A stretch of 64,000 nt of DNA from Cellulophaga sp. 20_2_10. GTDB lineage: Bacteria > Bacteroidota > Bacteroidia > Flavobacteriales > Flavobacteriaceae. The position numbers and the translations under genes were made by a program. Below, in pieces: positions 44,493-54,700 of this stretch; the stretch's first letter is position 1; every line of letters starts with the position of its first letter. The stretch covers positions 106,843 through 170,842 of the forward strand of contig NZ_JAMCOJ010000007.1 of assembly GCF_023476645.1 (NCBI RefSeq), read 5' to 3'. The notes beneath the pieces are model-generated. The model did not search any database. It was not told the origin of the DNA and saw only the letters and a list, made by a program, of their open reading frames with translations.

Positions 44493-46037
44493 ATGAAAAA
44501 TATATATAAAAAATCAATATTAATGTTTTCTATTGCAGCTACATTGGTAGGTTGTAATGAAGATTTTCTAGAAGAAACCCCTACTGAGTTTGTTTCTGCG
44601 GATGATGTTGCCCAAACTGGCGAAATTTATCCAGAAATTTTAGAGGGAACTTTAAGAGGTGTTTATGCAATGATGTATACTACAGGTACTGGAGGAACAA
44701 CTAGACATGAAGATTTTGGACAAAAGGGATATGATGTAAATTCTGATTTATTGTCAGGAGATATGGCCTTAACGCAAAACTCTTATAGTAGGTATGTAAA
44801 TGTAGCTCAGTTATTAGTTACAACGGATTATACTCAAACACAAGCAAATTATACTACTTGGAGGTATTATTACAGAATTATTGGTTCTGCTAATAATATT
44901 ATTGCTGCTTCTGGTGGTAATGACGCTGTTATTACAGATGAAAACAAACATACAATTGGACAGGCAAAAGCTTTAAGGGCATATGCTTACTTTTATTTAA
45001 CTCAGTTTTTTATCCCAGAATATACACCTGATTCTAAAATTTTGCCACTTTATATTACTGATACTAAAGGGGTGGCAGTTGAGCAAAGTAGAACAGAGGA
45101 TGTATATAACCAAATAATATCAGATTTAAATGAAGCTATTACTTTGTTAGGTGATTTTGGAAGAGTTTCTAAGTATGAGATAGATCAAAATATAGCAAAA
45201 GGTTTATTGGCTTATGTTTACGGATCTATGGGTACTAGCGACGCTAACCTAAAAGCTAAGGATTTAGCTGAAGAAGTTATTGCTGGCACAGGTGCACCTT
45301 TAACAAGTTACAAGCAGACTAGTTATGTTGCTAGAGATGATTACGAAAATGAAAGTGAAGTTAATTTAGTTGGTGGTTTTAATGATGTTAATTCTTCTAG
45401 TTGGATTTGGGGAGTAGATATTACATTAGATGCTGGCCTTGATTTAATTTCTTGGTGGGGTCAAATGGATATATTTACTTATAGTTATCAAAGTGCTGGT
45501 GATATTAAGGGTATTGATCAAGGTTTGTTTAATCAAATTAATGATAAGGATATAAGAAAAACACAATTCTTAAACGACCCTACAGATGAGAATAACTTAA
45601 TACCTTATAATAAGTTTTATAATGCAGGTAGAGAAAGAGATGGTCAAAGAAACATAGAAGATGATTATATCTATATGAGAGTTGATGAATTCTACTTGTT
45701 ATCTGCGGAAATGTCTGCCAAAGAAGGTATGGATGTGGATGCAAGAAACAGATTGAAGGATATTCTTAAATTAAGATTTACGGAAGAAGACGCGGCTGAA
45801 TATGCATATGTAGACGGCTTAACTGGTCAAGATTTAATTGACGAAATTTACTTGCAAACTCGTATCGAATTTTGGGGAGAAGGTAAAAGTTATTTAGCTT
45901 TAAAGAGAAATAAAGGAACTGTAGTTAGGGGTGATAATCATTTATTTGAAGTTGGGGTTCCGACGTTGTATAATGATGATAAGCTTACTTTAGAGATTCC
46001 ACAAAGTGAAGTTCAAAATAATCCTTTTATTAATTAA
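44493..46037 (+). CDS. SusD/RagB-type surface lipoprotein 1
   Basis: A 514-residue SusD-like substrate-binding lipoprotein. Lipobox ATLVGCNED (Cys21), N-terminal TPR-like helices (YYYRIIGSANNIIAASGGND, GQAKALRAYAYFYLTQFF) and a C-terminal SusD domain (YIYMRVDEFYLLSAEMSAKE, RIEFWGEGKSYLALKRNKGT). It forms the lid over SusC 1. Separated from the next susC by about 590 bases with a strong terminator, so the pair is its own operon. Ligand unknown. Confidence 0.94.
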   Translation: MKNIYKKSILMFSIAATLVGCNEDFLEETPTEFVSADDVAQTGEIYPEILEGTLRGVYAMMYTTGTGGTTRHEDFGQKGYDVNSDLLSGDMALTQNSYSRYVNVAQLLVTTDYTQTQANYTTWRYYYRIIGSANNIIAASGGNDAVITDENKHTIGQAKALRAYAYFYLTQFFIPEYTPDSKILPLYITDTKGVAVEQSRTEDVYNQIISDLNEAITLLGDFGRVSKYEIDQNIAKGLLAYVYGSMGTSDANLKAKDLAEEVIAGTGAPLTSYKQTSYVARDDYENESEVNLVGGFNDVNSSSWIWGVDITLDAGLDLISWWGQMDIFTYSYQSAGDIKGIDQGLFNQINDKDIRKTQFLNDPTDENNLIPYNKFYNAGRERDGQRNIEDDYIYMRVDEFYLLSAEMSAKEGMDVDARNRLKDILKLRFTEEDAAEYAYVDGLTGQDLIDEIYLQTRIEFWGEGKSYLALKRNKGTVVRGDNHLFEVGVPTLYNDDKLTLEIPQSEVQNNPFIN

Positions 46038-46087
46038 GGAAATATATAGGTTCTTATTGAAGTAAGCTACCATATGTAAGTATTGTC

Positions 46088-46119
46088 AAAAGGCCACCCT
46101 AGGGGTGGCCTTTTTTTTG
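46088..46119 (+). terminator. Terminator of SusCD unit 1
   Basis: Stem AAAAGGCCACCC with GGGTGGCCTTTT, 3-base loop, then a T8 run, about 50 bases after the susD stop. Confidence 0.9.
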
Positions 46120-46566
46120 TTTAACTATAGCTTTTAATTAAAAAAAGGAGTATTAAGTTTAATATATGTTGTTTTTTACCGTTAAGCTTATTTTTTTTTA
46201 AATATTTTTATGCTCTCTTTAATACTCAAATTTTTATTTTTTTTTAGCTTAAAATAAGATTAAAAATAAGATCTGTTATGTAGTTTCCATTTTTTTTTAA
46301 CAAGTCTATTCTTTAAATTTAAAACTAATTGCGTCAATGTTAATTATTTTTTAATAAATTGATAGCAAGTACATTATTTTTGTTTTTTTTATTCTGTGTC
46401 AGATTTTAGCTCTCAAAATCATTTTAAATTAATAAACGATCATTTAATAACTGTATTTGTTCATTTGTAGTGTTCACAGAACAACATAAAGCACAACTTT
46501 AAAAGCTAATTAATTAACTAATTTTATCATTTTTTAACATTTATTTTATATATTAACTCTTTATGT

Positions 46567-46616
46567 TTGGTGTTTTAACTTAAAATTGTGATTTTTGCTG
46601 AATACTAACTCAAAAA
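46567..46616 (+). promoter_or_regulatory. susC 2 promoter and leader motif
   Basis: TTG (46567-46569), 20 bases, GATTTTTG (46590-46597), five bases, TACTAACTCAAAAA (46603-46616), 9 bases, ATG. Spacing is the same as in susC 1 up to the leader motif. Confidence 0.6.
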
Positions 46617-46625
46617 CAAAAATAA

Positions 46626-49607
46626 ATGAGAACAAAGGTAGCGTGGATTTTAACACCCTTACTGGTGTTATTAATGAGTTTCTCTTACGGACAGGAGAAA
46701 ACAATTACGGGTAATGTTACGGATCATGAAGGTTTGCCATTACCAGGCGTTTCTGTATTAGTTGTTGGTACAATTAATGGAACACAAACAGACTTTAATG
46801 GTAAGTATACTATTAAGGCAAAAGTGGGGCAAGTATTGCGCTACAGTTATGTTGGACAGAAAACAGCAGAAAGAACTGTTGGTTCGTCAAGCACAATTAG
46901 TTTACAATTAGAGGAAGATGCAGAAGCATTAGAAGAAGTAGTAGTGGTAGGTTACGGTTCTGGAAAGAAATTAGGATCTGTAGTAGGGTCAGTTGTACAG
47001 GTTTCAGCAGATCAACTAGAAGCAAAGCCTTCTGCTAACGTTTTAGATGCAATGCAAGGTAAAGTTGCAGGTCTTCAAATTTTTTCAAGTTCAGGTGAGC
47101 CATCGGCAACTCAATCTATTAGATTGCATGGTGTTGGTTCTTTAAGTGGTAGTTCTACTCCTTTATTTGTATTAGATGGAATTCCATTAGCTAGTGGGTC
47201 GTTAGTGTCTTTAAACTCTAGAGATTTTGCAAGTGTAACTGTTTTAAAAGATGCATCAGCAACTTCAATTTACGGTTCTAGAGCAGCAAATGGTGTAATT
47301 TATATTACAACAAAAAAAGGTAAAAAAGGCGAATCAGTTATTAATATATCAACTCAATACGGATATACTAAACTAGCTAATACAGATTTTTTTGAAAGTG
47401 TAATGAATAGGGAAGAATTTTTAAGTTTTAACTTAGAAAATGGTACATATAGTCAAGCAAACGTTGACTTTATTAATGATGAATACCCTAATACAGATAC
47501 ACAATGGTATAAAACCTATTATAAAGATTACGCACCGTCATTACAAACAGATATTTCTATTTCTGGTGGTAGTGAAAATGGAAAAAACACGTACTTCATT
47601 TCAGGTAGTTTATTCCAACAAGAAGGTTTAGCGTATCGTTCAGATTTTGATAGATATACTTTACGTTCTAATGTAACTTCTCAAGTTAAAGATTGGTTAA
47701 AATTAGGTTTAAACTTGTCTTTAGGGTATGATACAAGACAAGTTAACCCTTATGGTTCTAATAGTACTAACAGAGGTTTAGGATTGTTGGCACAGCCATT
47801 CTATTCTCCTGTAGATGAAAATGGTGATATATACGAAGATGAACGTATACCAGGATGGAATCGTTACCACCCTAACTATTTAGCAGATAAATTACCAAAT
47901 GAATTTAATAACCTTCAATTAAATCCATCTGGATACTTAACTATTACACCTGTAAAAGATGTAACATTTAAGTCTCAAATGGGATTAGAATTGTTTGATG
48001 GAAGAAGATCAAGTAAGACATTACCATCTTATGTAGCTTCATTAGGTGATGGTGCAGCTGCTGAAAGTTTTGTAAGAGGAGTTACACAGACCATTACAAA
48101 TACACTTGAATATAAATTTGATTTTTCAGATGTTCATAATTTTACAGCTTTAGTTGGTCAAGAATATGTTAGATATGATCAAGAGGCATTTGGAGCATCA
48201 TCTGGAGGTCAGTCAGACGATAGATTAACATTATTAGAAGCAGGTATAGATCCAGCCCAAAGAGGTAATACTCATTCTAAAACTGAGTACGCTTTTGATT
48301 CTTATTTTGGTAGATTAGAATATAACTTTGATAACAAGTACTTTTTAGATGGTTCTGTACGTAGAGATGGTTCTTCTAGATTTGGAGCAGATAATAGATA
48401 TGCAAATTTCTGGTCAGCTGGTGCTATGTGGAAAGTATCAAAAGAAGCATTTTTAGCAGATGTTAATTGGTTAGACGATTTATCATTAAGAGCAAGTACG
48501 GGTACTAGTGGTAATTCTTCAGGAATAGGCAACTACCAGTCTTTAGCTTTAGCTGGTAATGGGCAATATGATACAGCTTCTACAGCATTTATTTCTACTG
48601 CAGGTAACAATGAATTATCTTGGGAAAGTCAGAAAAAAACAACAATAGGTTTAAAAGTTGGTTTGTTTGATAAAGTTCGTTTAGATATGGAATATTACAA
48701 TAGAGTTACTACTGACATGTTAGTTAGTGTTCCTGTACCATTTACAACTGGTTTCTCAGACATAACTTCTAATGTTGGTTCATTACAGAACAGAGGTATA
48801 GATGTTGCTATAGATTTTGATTTAGTAAAAGGGGATGATTTTTTCATTACACCTTACGTAAACTTAAACTATAACCAAAATAAAGTTACAGAGTTATTTC
48901 AAGGAAGAGATTATTGGATAGTTCCAAATACAGGTGTTGCTTGGGCTGTAGGTAAAGAATTAACATATTTATATCCTGTTTTTCATGATGTTAATACTCA
49001 GACTGGTCAGCCAGAATGGTATGTTCCAAATGCTGAAGAAGGAGATAGAGTTAACTCTAATTTTGATGAGAATAACGTAACGTCTACTTTCTCTCCTACA
49101 GATTTACAACAAAATACAGGTAAAGATCGTTACCCTCCGTTAAATGGTGGTTTTGGTTTAAACGCAGGTTACAAAGGTTTTTCTTTACAAGTTGATTTTG
49201 CTTTTTCAAGTGGTAAATATTTAATAAATAATGATAGATACTTTTATGAAAACCCTAATGTTTTTGGAGGATTTAATACAGCTAAAGTTTCTAATGATTA
49301 TTGGAGAAACCCAGGAGATGAAACACAATTTCCAGCATGGGATTATCAGTTCACTCAATTTGATTCTCGTTTAATTGAAGATGCATCATTTATTAGAATG
49401 AAAAATATATCGTTAGGGTATTCTTTACCTCAAGATATTATTGAAAAGGTTGGTTTTGTAAAAGGAGTTAAGTTTTATGTAGTTGGTCGTAACTTACTAA
49501 CATGGACAAAGTTTACTGGACCAGATCCAGAAGTAGATTCTAACCTTACTTTAGGAACAAACCCTAATACTAAGCAGTTTACTTTTGGTGTAGATATTAA
49601 ACTTTAA
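46626..49607 (+). CDS. SusC/RagA-type TonB-dependent receptor 2
   Basis: A 993-residue importer with the same signal peptide and first 49 residues as susC 1, CarboxypepD_reg-like domain to about 105, EVVVVGYG, plug (VAGLQIFSSSGEPSATQSIR, VLKDASATSIYGSRAANGVI) and barrel ending KQFTFGVDIKL. It is shorter than its neighbours by about 75 residues, in the barrel region. It pairs with susD 2 (37 bases downstream). Plug and barrel are clearly different from unit 1, so the ligand is probably different. Substrate unknown. Confidence 0.95.
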   Translation: MRTKVAWILTPLLVLLMSFSYGQEKTITGNVTDHEGLPLPGVSVLVVGTINGTQTDFNGKYTIKAKVGQVLRYSYVGQKTAERTVGSSSTISLQLEEDAEALEEVVVVGYGSGKKLGSVVGSVVQVSADQLEAKPSANVLDAMQGKVAGLQIFSSSGEPSATQSIRLHGVGSLSGSSTPLFVLDGIPLASGSLVSLNSRDFASVTVLKDASATSIYGSRAANGVIYITTKKGKKGESVINISTQYGYTKLANTDFFESVMNREEFLSFNLENGTYSQANVDFINDEYPNTDTQWYKTYYKDYAPSLQTDISISGGSENGKNTYFISGSLFQQEGLAYRSDFDRYTLRSNVTSQVKDWLKLGLNLSLGYDTRQVNPYGSNSTNRGLGLLAQPFYSPVDENGDIYEDERIPGWNRYHPNYLADKLPNEFNNLQLNPSGYLTITPVKDVTFKSQMGLELFDGRRSSKTLPSYVASLGDGAAAESFVRGVTQTITNTLEYKFDFSDVHNFTALVGQEYVRYDQEAFGASSGGQSDDRLTLLEAGIDPAQRGNTHSKTEYAFDSYFGRLEYNFDNKYFLDGSVRRDGSSRFGADNRYANFWSAGAMWKVSKEAFLADVNWLDDLSLRASTGTSGNSSGIGNYQSLALAGNGQYDTASTAFISTAGNNELSWESQKKTTIGLKVGLFDKVRLDMEYYNRVTTDMLVSVPVPFTTGFSDITSNVGSLQNRGIDVAIDFDLVKGDDFFITPYVNLNYNQNKVTELFQGRDYWIVPNTGVAWAVGKELTYLYPVFHDVNTQTGQPEWYVPNAEEGDRVNSNFDENNVTSTFSPTDLQQNTGKDRYPPLNGGFGLNAGYKGFSLQVDFAFSSGKYLINNDRYFYENPNVFGGFNTAKVSNDYWRNPGDETQFPAWDYQFTQFDSRLIEDASFIRMKNISLGYSLPQDIIEKVGFVKGVKFYVVGRNLLTWTKFTGPDPEVDSNLTLGTNPNTKQFTFGVDIKL

Positions 49608-49644
49608 GTAATAGATCAGATATAAATTTGAAAGATATAAACTT

Positions 49645-51138
49645 ATGAAAAAAAATATATTTAAAAAAATACTACCGTTAGCAGTCATTATTACTACTGT
49701 TATGTCGTGTAGTGATGACCTAGAACGTAACCCTTATGATACTATAGGGGTTGATCAATCTTTTGTGACTTTTGCTGATGCTCAAAACTGGAACAATGGA
49801 TTTTATCAAAGCATAAGAGGAACAGTAAGTGGTTACACACAATTCTCAACAGATTTACAAGCAGATCAGTTAAATGCAACAACAGATTTTGGAAACAGAA
49901 ATGGATTTGTACATAGATGGGAAGGTTTTTTAGCTGCTGATGGAGGTATCTCTAGTGTTTGGCAAAATTATTATTCAAGAATTACGGATATTAACATAGC
50001 CTTAGAAGGTTTTAATAACTTTAACTTCGAAGATGCTGCAGAAATAGCTGACTTGAATAAATTTAGAGCAAATGCTCATTTTGGTAGAGCTTTTTATTAC
50101 TTTGGATTAGTTAACAGATATGCTAAACCTTATAACCCAAGTACTGCAGCAAGTGATTTAGGAGTGCCTGTAGTTTTAGTTTATGATGTTAATGCGCAGC
50201 CTTCAAGAAGTACAGTAAAAGAGGTTTACGATCAAATATTAGCAGATTTACAGGTTGCTAAATCAACTTTATCGGGTGTTCCTGGTATACAAGGTGCAAC
50301 TACTTTTAATAGGGATGTTGTACTAGCTCTTGAAGCTAGAGTAAAATTAAATATGCAAGACTGGGCAGGAGCAAAATCTGCTGCTGATCAATTAATTGGT
50401 TCAGGAACATACCCTTTAATTACAACAGAAGTTGGGTTACAAGATATGTGGACAAATGATTTTGCTCAAGAGGTTATTTTTATGCCTTTTGTAAGTGCTC
50501 CAGATGAATTAACTGCCAATACGGGTGGTATATATTTAGGTTATGATGGAGGTTCGGATACTTACTCTCCAGATTTTTTACCTTCTCAATGGGTTGTAGA
50601 TATGTATGATGCTGCAGATTACAGAAAGAATGTATACTTTACGCAGCCTAGTACTATTCGTTTACAGAACGGAGATTTTACTGGAATAACTGTAGTTAAT
50701 AAATTCCCTGGTAATCCAGCTTTATTTACTGGTCCTTTTACAAATTACCAACATGCTCCAAAAGTCTTTAGAATTGCAGAGATGTATTTAATTTCTGCTG
50801 AAGCAGCTTTAAATATTCCAGGTGCAGATGCGGCAACTCCTTTAAACGCTTTAAGAGCGGCAAGGAATGTAGCAACTATACCAGCTCCTACAATGCAAGA
50901 TTTAAAAGATGAAAGGTTTAGAGAATTGGCATTTGAAGGATTTAGATTGGATGATTTAAAAAGATGGGGAGAAGGTTTTACTCGTAGAGCTCCTCAAAAT
51001 ACAAGTACTATTAATACAGGATCTGGTTATGAAGGTTTAAGTCAACCAGCTGGTGCTGATAAATTTATTTGGGCAATTCCGGCTAGAGATTTAACAGTTA
51101 ATCCAGGACTTAAAGATCAACAGAATCCAGGTTGGTAA
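49645..51138 (+). CDS. SusD/RagB-type surface lipoprotein 2
   Basis: A 497-residue SusD-like lipoprotein with lipobox TTVMSCSDD (Cys22), helices RANAHFGRAFYYFGLVNRYA, a central domain (ALEARVKLNMQDWAGAKSAA), and the C-terminal RagB/SusD signature (HAPKVFRIAEMYLISAEAAL, ERFRELAFEGFRLDDLKRWG). This is a RagB-class sequence, more distant from susD 1 and susD 3 than they are from each other by eye. Two tandem terminators follow. Ligand unknown. Confidence 0.94.
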   Translation: MKKNIFKKILPLAVIITTVMSCSDDLERNPYDTIGVDQSFVTFADAQNWNNGFYQSIRGTVSGYTQFSTDLQADQLNATTDFGNRNGFVHRWEGFLAADGGISSVWQNYYSRITDINIALEGFNNFNFEDAAEIADLNKFRANAHFGRAFYYFGLVNRYAKPYNPSTAASDLGVPVVLVYDVNAQPSRSTVKEVYDQILADLQVAKSTLSGVPGIQGATTFNRDVVLALEARVKLNMQDWAGAKSAADQLIGSGTYPLITTEVGLQDMWTNDFAQEVIFMPFVSAPDELTANTGGIYLGYDGGSDTYSPDFLPSQWVVDMYDAADYRKNVYFTQPSTIRLQNGDFTGITVVNKFPGNPALFTGPFTNYQHAPKVFRIAEMYLISAEAALNIPGADAATPLNALRAARNVATIPAPTMQDLKDERFRELAFEGFRLDDLKRWGEGFTRRAPQNTSTINTGSGYEGLSQPAGADKFIWAIPARDLTVNPGLKDQQNPGW

Positions 51139-51178
51139 AAAGTTGTCTTATCTATTAAGGAACAAATAAAAATAATTT

Positions 51179-51214
51179 AGCCTGAATAGCACAATTGTGT
51201 TATTCAGGCTTTTA
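51179..51214 (+). terminator. First terminator after SusCD unit 2
   Basis: A 14-base-pair imperfect stem (AGCCTGAATAGCAC with GTGTTATTCAGGCT), 4-base loop, then TTTTATTTT. The stem base AGCCTGAA/TTCAGGCT recurs in the unit 3 terminator. Confidence 0.85.
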
Positions 51215-51251
51215 TTTTCCTAACTAATACCTTTAGAATAAATTAATATTT

Positions 51252-51286
51252 AATCGCCAAGAGCCTTGCTCTTGGCGGTTTTTTTA
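51252..51286 (+). terminator. Second terminator after SusCD unit 2
   Basis: A 13-base-pair stem (AATCGCCAAGAGC with GCTCTTGGCGGTT, one G-U) and 3-base loop with a T7 run. It is 38 bases after the first terminator. Confidence 0.85.
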
Positions 51287-51688
51287 TGGACCATTTCTTT
51301 TGTTAAGTAAAACCTTGCTACTTAGCAAACATAAACTACGTGTTAAAAAAGCACGCCTTTATCTTACGGGCCAAATCCTATTTTATTTACTTTTACTTCT
51401 TTTGTATTATTAATTTAGCAAGAAAACAACTCTTTTTTTGATTTATATTTAATAAAACGTCTCTTTTTTTTAAATTAATTGTAATTAACAAATCTTTAGC
51501 GCGACAAAGCTTCTCATAGATACTTTTTAAGTTACTGATTTTCTTATTTATGAAGTTTTTTGGGTAGTACTAATTCTTTGTAAGACAATGAATTTACTAA
51601 GTATCTATATTTTTTATTAAATAATTTTCAGTCTATCTCTATTGTTTGTTAATCACATTAAAAGATTAATTAAATGTTAATCTCTTAC

Positions 51689-51736
51689 TTGTTCTTTTAA
51701 CAAATAGTTTAGGAAAAAGCTGAAGCTAACTCAAAA
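51689..51736 (+). promoter_or_regulatory. susC 3 promoter-like region with altered -7 element
   Basis: TTG (51689-51691) and a 20-base spacing are conserved with susC 1 and 2, and CTAACTCAAAA (51726-51736) is present 9 bases before the ATG. However, the -7 position reads GGAAAAAG (51712-51719), not GAnnTTTG. Confidence 0.4.
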
Positions 51737-51745
51737 CTAAATTAA

Positions 51746-54700
51746 ATGAGAAAAAAAGTAACTTGGATTTTAACACCCTTGTTGGTGTTACTAATGAGTT
51801 TCTCTTACGCACAAGAGAAAACAATTACGGGTAGTGTTGCAGATCAAGATGGTTTGCCATTACCAGGTGTTTCTGTTCTAGTTGTTGGTACAACAATAGG
51901 GACGCAATCAGATTTTGATGGTAATTACGCTATTAAGGCAAGTACAGGTCAAATATTACGTTACAGTTATATTGGACAAAAAACAACGCAAAGAACTGTT
52001 GGTGCTTCTAGTGTAATTAATTTGCAGCTAGAAGAAGATGCAGAAGCTTTGGAAGAAGTTGTAGTAACGGCTTATGGTGTTCAGAAAAAAGAATCACTTA
52101 CAGGATCAATAGCAGAAATAAAATCAGAAGAAATAGCAAAAGTGGCTTCTGGTAATGCTGTTACAGGTTTAACGGGTAAAGTGTCCGGAGTTCAAATTTT
52201 TTCAGGATCAGGGCAACCAGGTTCAGCACCTATCGTGCGGTTTAGAGGTATTGGTTCTTTAAATGGATCTTCTGCTCCTTTGTATGTTGTAGATGGTGTT
52301 CCTTATAATGAATCTATTACATCTTTAAACCCAAATGATATTGAAACAATTTCATTTTTAAAAGATGCTGCCGCTGCTGCTTTATATGGAAATAGGGGAG
52401 CTAATGGTGTTATTATTGTAACTACTAAAAAGGGTAAAGCGGGTAAAGTAAGTGTAAATTTAGATGTAAGAACTAGTTTTACTAGTAGAGCAACTAAAGA
52501 TTATGACGTATTTAACGATGCTGGTGAATACTTACAAGCATACCATAAAATGCTAAAAAGTAATGATATTGTTGAGAATGGTACAGATGTAGCTACTGCA
52601 GGTTTAAATGCTTCTGCTAATTTATTTGATGGTACCCAAGGTTTGGTTTATAATCCATTTGGCGGAGATAGAACTACAGTTGTAGATCCTACTACTGGTA
52701 TTTTAAGATCTGGAAATCAATTATGGACATCTGACTGGGAAGACGAGTTATTTAATGACGGCAGCGGAATACAAACTTTGTATGCTAGTGTTGCAGGTGG
52801 AACAGAAAAGGCAACTTATTTCTTTTCTGTAGGTAACGAAGACAACACGGGTTATAATGTTAATACAGGATTTAAAAGATTAACATTAAATATGAATATG
52901 AGTTCTCAAATTAATGATAACATTAAAATGGGAGTATCTGCTAACTATGCAAACAGAGAGCAAACCGGTACCTTAACTAATAATATTACAGGTAATTTTG
53001 CGTGGGTAAGAAACATAGCGCCTATTTATCCTGTTTTTGCAGTAGACCATGCAACAGGAGCAACAGTTTTAGATGATAAAGGAAATCAACTTTGGGATTG
53101 GGCAGATGTAACTTCTCCAAATGCAACTGCAGGCAGACCGTTTAATGGGTTTTCTAACCCACACGCATTACAAACTTTAAACGTAAACAAGTCTGTAAGA
53201 GACAATCTTACGTCTAGAGCTTTTACTGAAATTAAATTTTTAAAGGATTTTGTCTTTACATATAATTTTGGTTTAGATCTTGCATTTTATAATACGACCA
53301 ATTATACGAATAAAATTGTGGGTAGTTCTGCATCTTCAGACGTTAATGGTAGGTTATCAGAACAATTTGGAAGAGGTACAACATATACAAACCAACAATT
53401 ACTAGGTTGGAAAAAAACAATTGGAGAGAATCATAACTTAGATATTTTGTTAGGTCATGAGAACTCAGATTACAATTTTAAGTTTTTAGACGCTAATAAA
53501 AAGAATCAATTTATTTCTAATGATATATCCGCTAGTCTTTTTGCAGAGAATGATGGTGCTGGTAATGTAACTGGTGGTCCAACAGAATATCTTTTAGAAG
53601 GTTTCTTTGCTAGAATGTTATACGATTTTGATAGCAAGTACTACATAAACGGAAGTTTTCGTAGAGACGGTTCATCTGTTTTTTCTGAAGACAATAGATG
53701 GGGTAACTTCTGGGGTGCTGGTGTAGCTTGGAGAATATCTAAAGAGTCTTTTATGGATAATGTAAACTGGATTAATGAGTTAAAACTAAAATCTAGTATT
53801 GGTCAACAAGGAAACGATTATGTAGGTTACCCAGACAATACAGCGGTAAGAAATTATGCTCCTTATTTAGATCAGTGGGATGTTACATCTGATGGCGAAG
53901 AGTTTAATTTAAATAAAACCGTTTTAGGTAATGAAAATTTAAAATGGGAGACATCTACTAATTTTAATGCCGGTTTTGAACTAAATATGTTCGAAAATAG
54001 ACTAAGAATAGAATCTGAATATTTTCAACGTAAGATTACAGATTTAATTTTTAACAGACCATTGCCAAATTCTTCTGGTTTACCATCTATTCCAGAAAAC
54101 GTAATGGATATGCAAAATGTTGGTGTAGAAGCAAGTATTTCTTATGATATTATTAGAAATCAGAATTTAAACTGGACAGTAGATCTTAATGCTACACATT
54201 ATAAAAACGAGATTACAAGATTAGCTCCAGGGAGAGATTTTATAGATCCAGGAACAGTTTACAGATGGGAAAAGGGTAGTAGTGCTTTTGATTATTACAT
54301 TCGTGATTTTGTAGGTGTAAACCCAACTAATGGTAATGCTATATGGTATACTTCTAGTGAGTTTGAAGCTGATGGTACAACGCCAATAGTAAACAACCAA
54401 ACAGAAGATTACTCAGTCGCGTCCGAAACTAATTTAGGGAAATCTGCTTTGCCAGATGTTAATGGTGGTTTTACATCATCACTTACCTATAAGAATTTAG
54501 ATTTTAGCTTTGCGCTTTCTTACCAATTTGGAGGTTATGCTTTTGATGCTATCTATAATGATGCCTTTGGTGGTGGAATTGGAGAAAATCTAAGTAAAGA
54601 TTTTTACAATACTTGGACGTATGACAATACAACGGCAAGTTTACCAAGAGTTATAGATGGTTCTAGAAATTACAATACATCAGATTTACTTTTGCAAAAA

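Larger units (their letters stand above)
46038..46625. other. Spacer between SusCD units 1 and 2
   Basis: 588 bases. The susD 1 terminator (46088-46114) is followed by AT-rich DNA with long T runs and, at the right end, the susC 2 promoter. No gene or RNA seen. Confidence 0.7.
51139..51745. other. Spacer between SusCD units 2 and 3
   Basis: 607 bases with two terminators at the left, AT-rich DNA, and the susC 3 promoter region at the right. The stretch 51290-51690 holds nothing I can name. Confidence 0.7.
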
